Below, piece by piece: positions 60,459-64,000 of a stretch of 64,000 nucleotides of DNA (position 1 is its first letter; each line of letters opens with the position of its first letter). Source of the stretch: Vermamoeba vermiformis (taxonomy: Eukaryota > Tubulinea > Echinamoebida); NCBI GenBank assembly GCA_045837725.1, contig JBEWZL010000096.1, positions 1 through 64,000 on the forward strand. Direction: 5' to 3'. Under the pieces are notes generated by a model that had not been told where the DNA came from, did no database searches, and was given only the letters and a program-made list of their open reading frames with translations. The position numbers and the translations under genes were made by a program.

Positions 60459-62638
60459 ATGCGTACATACAATATTTTTATTTCTTTATTAGTGTTAACG
60501 ACGGCGTTACTATTGTGCAGTGCGCAACAGACGGAAGTGATCCAAATAGCGGATGGATCTTTAAGAGGTCTTGTCCAAACCGGTTTCCGAGTATTTTTTG
60601 GAATTCCTTATGCTGTAAGATACCGTAATAGTTTGGAAATGGCTTAGATATTCTTATTATTAATTTTAAAAATTATCATACAAAATTTAAGCGATACGAA
60701 ATTCCTATTCACAGTATTGAATGCTGTTTAATAGTATGCATAGTAATAACAGTATGAATGATCATATTTTAATAGGAGCCTCCCGTTGGTAATCTTCGTT
60801 GGAAACCTCCTGTACCAAAATCCCCGTGGAGCCCGAATACTCTGGATGCAACTGCTCCTGGGTACGGTTATTATTAAATATATAATAGTAATGCAGAATT
60901 ATTATTATTGGTAGCTATTCTGTCGGTTAACTCTGATATATTTTTTAGCAACTGTTGCCCTCAGATCAGTTCAATGACCAACGCACAAGATGAAGACTGC
61001 TTATTTTTGAACGTATTTACTCCTACTAATGCCTCGCCGACCAATTTAAAGCCAGTAATGGTTTGGATCCACGGAGGTGCGATCTGATCGTTCGATCGAA
61101 AAAATGTTTTCGGTTCTCATTTTGCAATTTCTATTTATAGGCGCATGGTGGGCAGGATGCAGCACTCAAAATATATACTACGGCGACTATTTAACGAACA
61201 CTAGTGATGTTGTCGTAGTGTCGATGAATTATCGATTGGGCGCACTAGGCTTTTTGTACAATGGCAATGGAATTGAAGGAAATTACGGATTTATGGATCA
61301 AGTGCTCGCTTTGCAGTGGGTGCAGAATAATATTAGACATTTTGGAGGCGATCCTAATCAGGTGACCTTATTTGGTCAAAGGTAAGATAAAATCAGCGGA
61401 TCCGATCCAAAAAAATTCATCATTAATTAATTTTTAATCTATAGCGCTGGAGCTATTTCCGTGGGCCTTCATTTGACTCAACCTTATAGCTACTTAAACA
61501 ATTACTTCCATAAGGCTATTATGCAGAGCAATCCGTGGACCTTGAAAATGCGCAATCCAAAGCAAACAATTCCATTCGCAAACACCTTTTCGATCTTTTT
61601 AGGATGCATCATTAATGATACGAATTGTTTATTACGACAGCCACTGAAGGATATTTTGAGCGCACAAATGAAATCTGTCGTAATTCCTTGGCCTCCATCG
61701 TTTGCCATTTATGGTAATATTAATATTGAAATATTTGAAATAATAACTTAATTTCTTAGAATTGCCATTCGAGCCTACGATTGACAACAAATACGTCGTG
61801 GATCAGCCAATCAAATTAGCGCTGGAAGGAAATTTCTACAAAGTTCCTATCCTGATGGGCACCGTGCAAAACGAGTCATTAGTTTTCTTGGAAAAAGCAA
61901 TGGGTGCCGTGGGCGTAAATCAAGTCACGGACACTGAATACGGTGCGCTCTTGCTTGGCGTATTTGGTTCTCATGGCTTGGATGTGTTCTTCCAATATCC
62001 CCCAGGTACGTTTCGCCACAGAATAATTACTCACAATGCTAATATTAAACAAACTTGTTGCTGCTTTCCATAAAAGGAAATATTTTATTAATGTTATTTT
62101 TGGTTTTTTGTAGTGGGCAATAACGCGACTGTGGGAGCATCAGGAATGGGTACTGATTATTTATTCATGTGTCCTACGCGAGCTGCTGTGCGTTCAATGA
62201 CTAAGAGTGGCGTACCAGTCTATTACTATCATTTCTTGCATTCACCATCGACCGATCCGTCAGATCCTTGGCCCTATTGCCAGGTAAATATTATATATAT
62301 GATTAAGTATTATTATTAATCACATTTAAAAATTATAGAACTCGTTCGTATGCCATACAGCAGATGTACCGTTTTCGATGAACACATCCAGCATCATTTG
62401 GCCGAACTACAAATTGACGACAGCGGAACAATTATTAGCGGACAAAATGGCGAGATATTGGACCGCTTTCGCGAAGTCTAAGACAGCTGAAGTCAAGTGG
62501 CCAAGCGATTTATTATCGTGGCCTAAGTACGATCCGCAACGACAGCTTTCGATGTCCTTTAACTTGAACATTTCTATTAGTATTAATTATAATGGTGCTA
62601 ATTGCGATTTTTGGGACAACTACGGATATTTAAATTGA
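60459..62638 (+). CDS. Secreted carboxylesterase (type B / cholinesterase-like)
   Basis: Begins MRTYNIFISLLVLTTALLLCSAQQ, a signal peptide with cleavage near residue 22. Family blocks follow: GSLRGLVQTG-FRVFFGIPYA, EPPVGNLRWKPP, EDCLFLNVF, VMVWIHGG-AWWAG, VVSMNYRLGALGFL, NYGFMDQVLALQWVQNNI, FGGDPNQVTLFGQ-SAGA. This gives the catalytic serine in GQSAGA (split by an intron near 61380-61444), the acid in MGTVQNES and the histidine in VCHTADVPFSM. It ends NCDFWDNYGYLN. Similar to the secreted esterases of amoebae such as the crystal-type proteins. Several asparagine glycosylation sites. Eight introns, all in phase. Convergent with Lon. Confidence 0.95.
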
Positions 62639-62721
62639 AGCAATGTAATTTCCAAGTAAAATAAAACAAGTTTGTAAAGAGATCTGGTAATTTACAAAAA
62701 ATTCTGCGGTGAGTTTAGTAC

Positions 62722-64000
62722 TTAGTTATCAGATACAGGGTTGCTGGTGTTATTAACAATAATTTGATTAGCATCAGGTTTCTTTTGTTGCGGCTGTGGC
62801 GGTAACTCGATCTCGTTCTTTTGTTTTCGGATCGGCTTGGGACTGTTCTTCTTTTGTTTCTTCGGCTTTTCTTCTTTCTTTTCAACTACTGGCTGCTTTT
62901 TTTCTTTGGTATTCGCTGTCTTTTTCTTCGGCTCTTTCTCTTGCACGTTTGTTTTACCACCGGATCCATCGCCGGAAAGGTCTCTTTCTCCAAATGCGAT
63001 TTCATATACGTCCTTATAGTAGTCGACGAAATGCGGTGTAATTCCTCTCGTAATATTTTCTTCTAATTCTTCCCAATCAACCCTGAAGGAAATTTTGTGT
63101 TAGATCCGGATCTAGCTGCCATAAAAGTTCCTTTTAAGGAGATGCCAAGAAATATATGCTTACTTGTTATCAATAGGCAAGATCACGTGCTTGATATTTG
63201 CACGACTGGCAGCAATAATCTTTTCTTTGATAGCACCGACTGGCAAGATCTTTCCTGAAAGCGTAATTTCGCCAGAAATAGCCATATCATCGATAACAGA
63301 TCTACAATGAGAATAAAATTAATAAAATATCGATCGATCACGATGCTGCTTATGACGTACTTGTTGAGAGCTAATGACAGCAATGAAGTCACCATCGGGA
63401 CACCAGCACTAGGACCGTCTTTGCTGGTGGCACCTTCGGGCAAGTGCATATGCACGGAGTACTATAAAATTAACAATAAGACTTAGGCTCAGAAAGAATT
63501 TTTAAAGCAGATCCAGATCCGATCCAAAAATTTGCAGCAGCAGACGTACCTGTTCGAAGAATCTATTCTCCGGTGCCACGCTGTACAAGAAATTTCGTGC
63601 GTAAGTGAAAGCAATGTTGCTGCTCTCTTTCATCACTTCGCCCATTTGACCAGTCGTCTTCAAGCCCTCATCATGGTCACGTGTGCCTTCAATCACGGTC
63701 TCTACGTACAGCGCAGAGCCGCCCATTGGAGTCCAGCTGAGACCCATGACGACACCCGGGGGACATGTTTCGTAGTGTCTATATTTGGAAATTAGAAAAT
63801 ATTCGCAAAGTTACGTTCCAACGCAGATCTAGATCCATTTCGGCGGTACTAGCTTGAGTTGCTAATTTCTATCACATTTAAACGTACCTATCAGTGGTAT
63901 ATTTAGGCTTGCCAACATATTCCTCCAAATTGTCGTGGTTGACTGTGATCGGAGTTTCAGTGCCTTTCGTCTGCTTTTCTTTTTGGAGCTAAAAATAGAC
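62722..64000 (-). CDS. LONP1: Mitochondrial-type Lon protease, C-terminal part
   Basis: The gene runs off the window edge, so only the C-terminal part is visible. Matches to ATP-dependent Lon: [36 protein letters not shown], the catalytic serine in [17 protein letters not shown] and the lysine in [14 protein letters not shown] of the Ser-Lys dyad. HVILPIDNK is followed by [19 protein letters not shown], the end of the mitochondrial type and not of the peroxisomal type, which ends near a targeting signal. The protein then continues about 95 residues past the usual end, with a lysine/glutamate/proline-rich tail ([15 protein letters not shown]). The enzyme degrades damaged matrix proteins. Four short introns are visible. 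Confidence 0.93.

Overview
This is a gene-dense nuclear fragment from a eukaryotic microbe. About 25 genes lie on both strands, often tens to a few hundred bases apart. Nearly all genes are cut by short introns (mostly 45-70 nt) with GTAAGT/GTACGT-like donors and a CTAAC-type branch site shortly before the acceptor. The gene set (soluble-type adenylyl cyclase, RasGEF, BORC subunit, tropomyosin-like coiled coil, ependymin-like and crystal-protein-like secreted proteins, a DUF3605-like protein) suggests a free-living amoebozoan or opisthokont-side protist. I cannot place it more precisely. I saw no bacterial, viral or retroelement block, no tRNA or rRNA gene and no CRISPR array.

Layout. 265-2969 (-): nucleotidyltransferase/RNA ligase fusion. 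3110-9153 (-): CPSF1, divergent by about 70 bp from fumarylacetoacetase (9223-10932, +). 10972-12808 (-): protein kinase. 13464-13553: decayed copy of a CPSF1 exon. 13616-14978 (-): TPR-like mitochondrial protein. 15013-19864 (-): ABCC transporter. 20531-22810 (+): NAD kinase. 22860-24207 (+): DnaJ protein without a J domain. 24329-26712 (+): SPRY/F-box/WD40 protein. 27003-27932 (+): DHHC palmitoyltransferase. 28149-30970 (+): coiled-coil protein. 31057-31926 (-): BORCS6-like. 32140-37854 (+): DNA2 nuclease-helicase. 37988-39493 (+): membrane protein. 39721-40685 (+): DUF3605-like. 40763-41552 (-): secreted protein with an N-terminal histidine. 41721-42798 (+): ependymin-like. 42930-49521 (-): adenylyl cyclase. 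49875-52734 (-): RasGEF. 53451-54849 (+): TspO-like. 55090-56114 (+): alpha/beta hydrolase. 56500-57759 (+): flavin monooxygenase. 57780-60000: degraded or unresolved coding DNA. 60459-62638 (+): carboxylesterase. 62722 to the window edge (-): mitochondrial Lon.

The most striking part is 42930-52734. A soluble-type adenylyl cyclase (two cyclase domains, P-loop NTPase, TPR-like tail) appears to carry an N-terminal Ras-binding-like ubiquitin fold and a DEP domain. It lies about 350 bp downstream of a RasGEF on the same strand. This makes a plausible Ras-to-cAMP module, although co-regulation is inference. Two introns have the sequence signature of the minor (U12) spliceosome: an AT-AC intron in DNA2 and a GT-AG intron in the RasGEF gene. 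Three otherwise well-conserved genes (ABCC, DNA2, kinase) change frame by +1 inside or beside conserved motifs. These are either assembly indels or recoding sites. Exon joins were read by eye from splice motifs and frame, so individual boundaries may be off.
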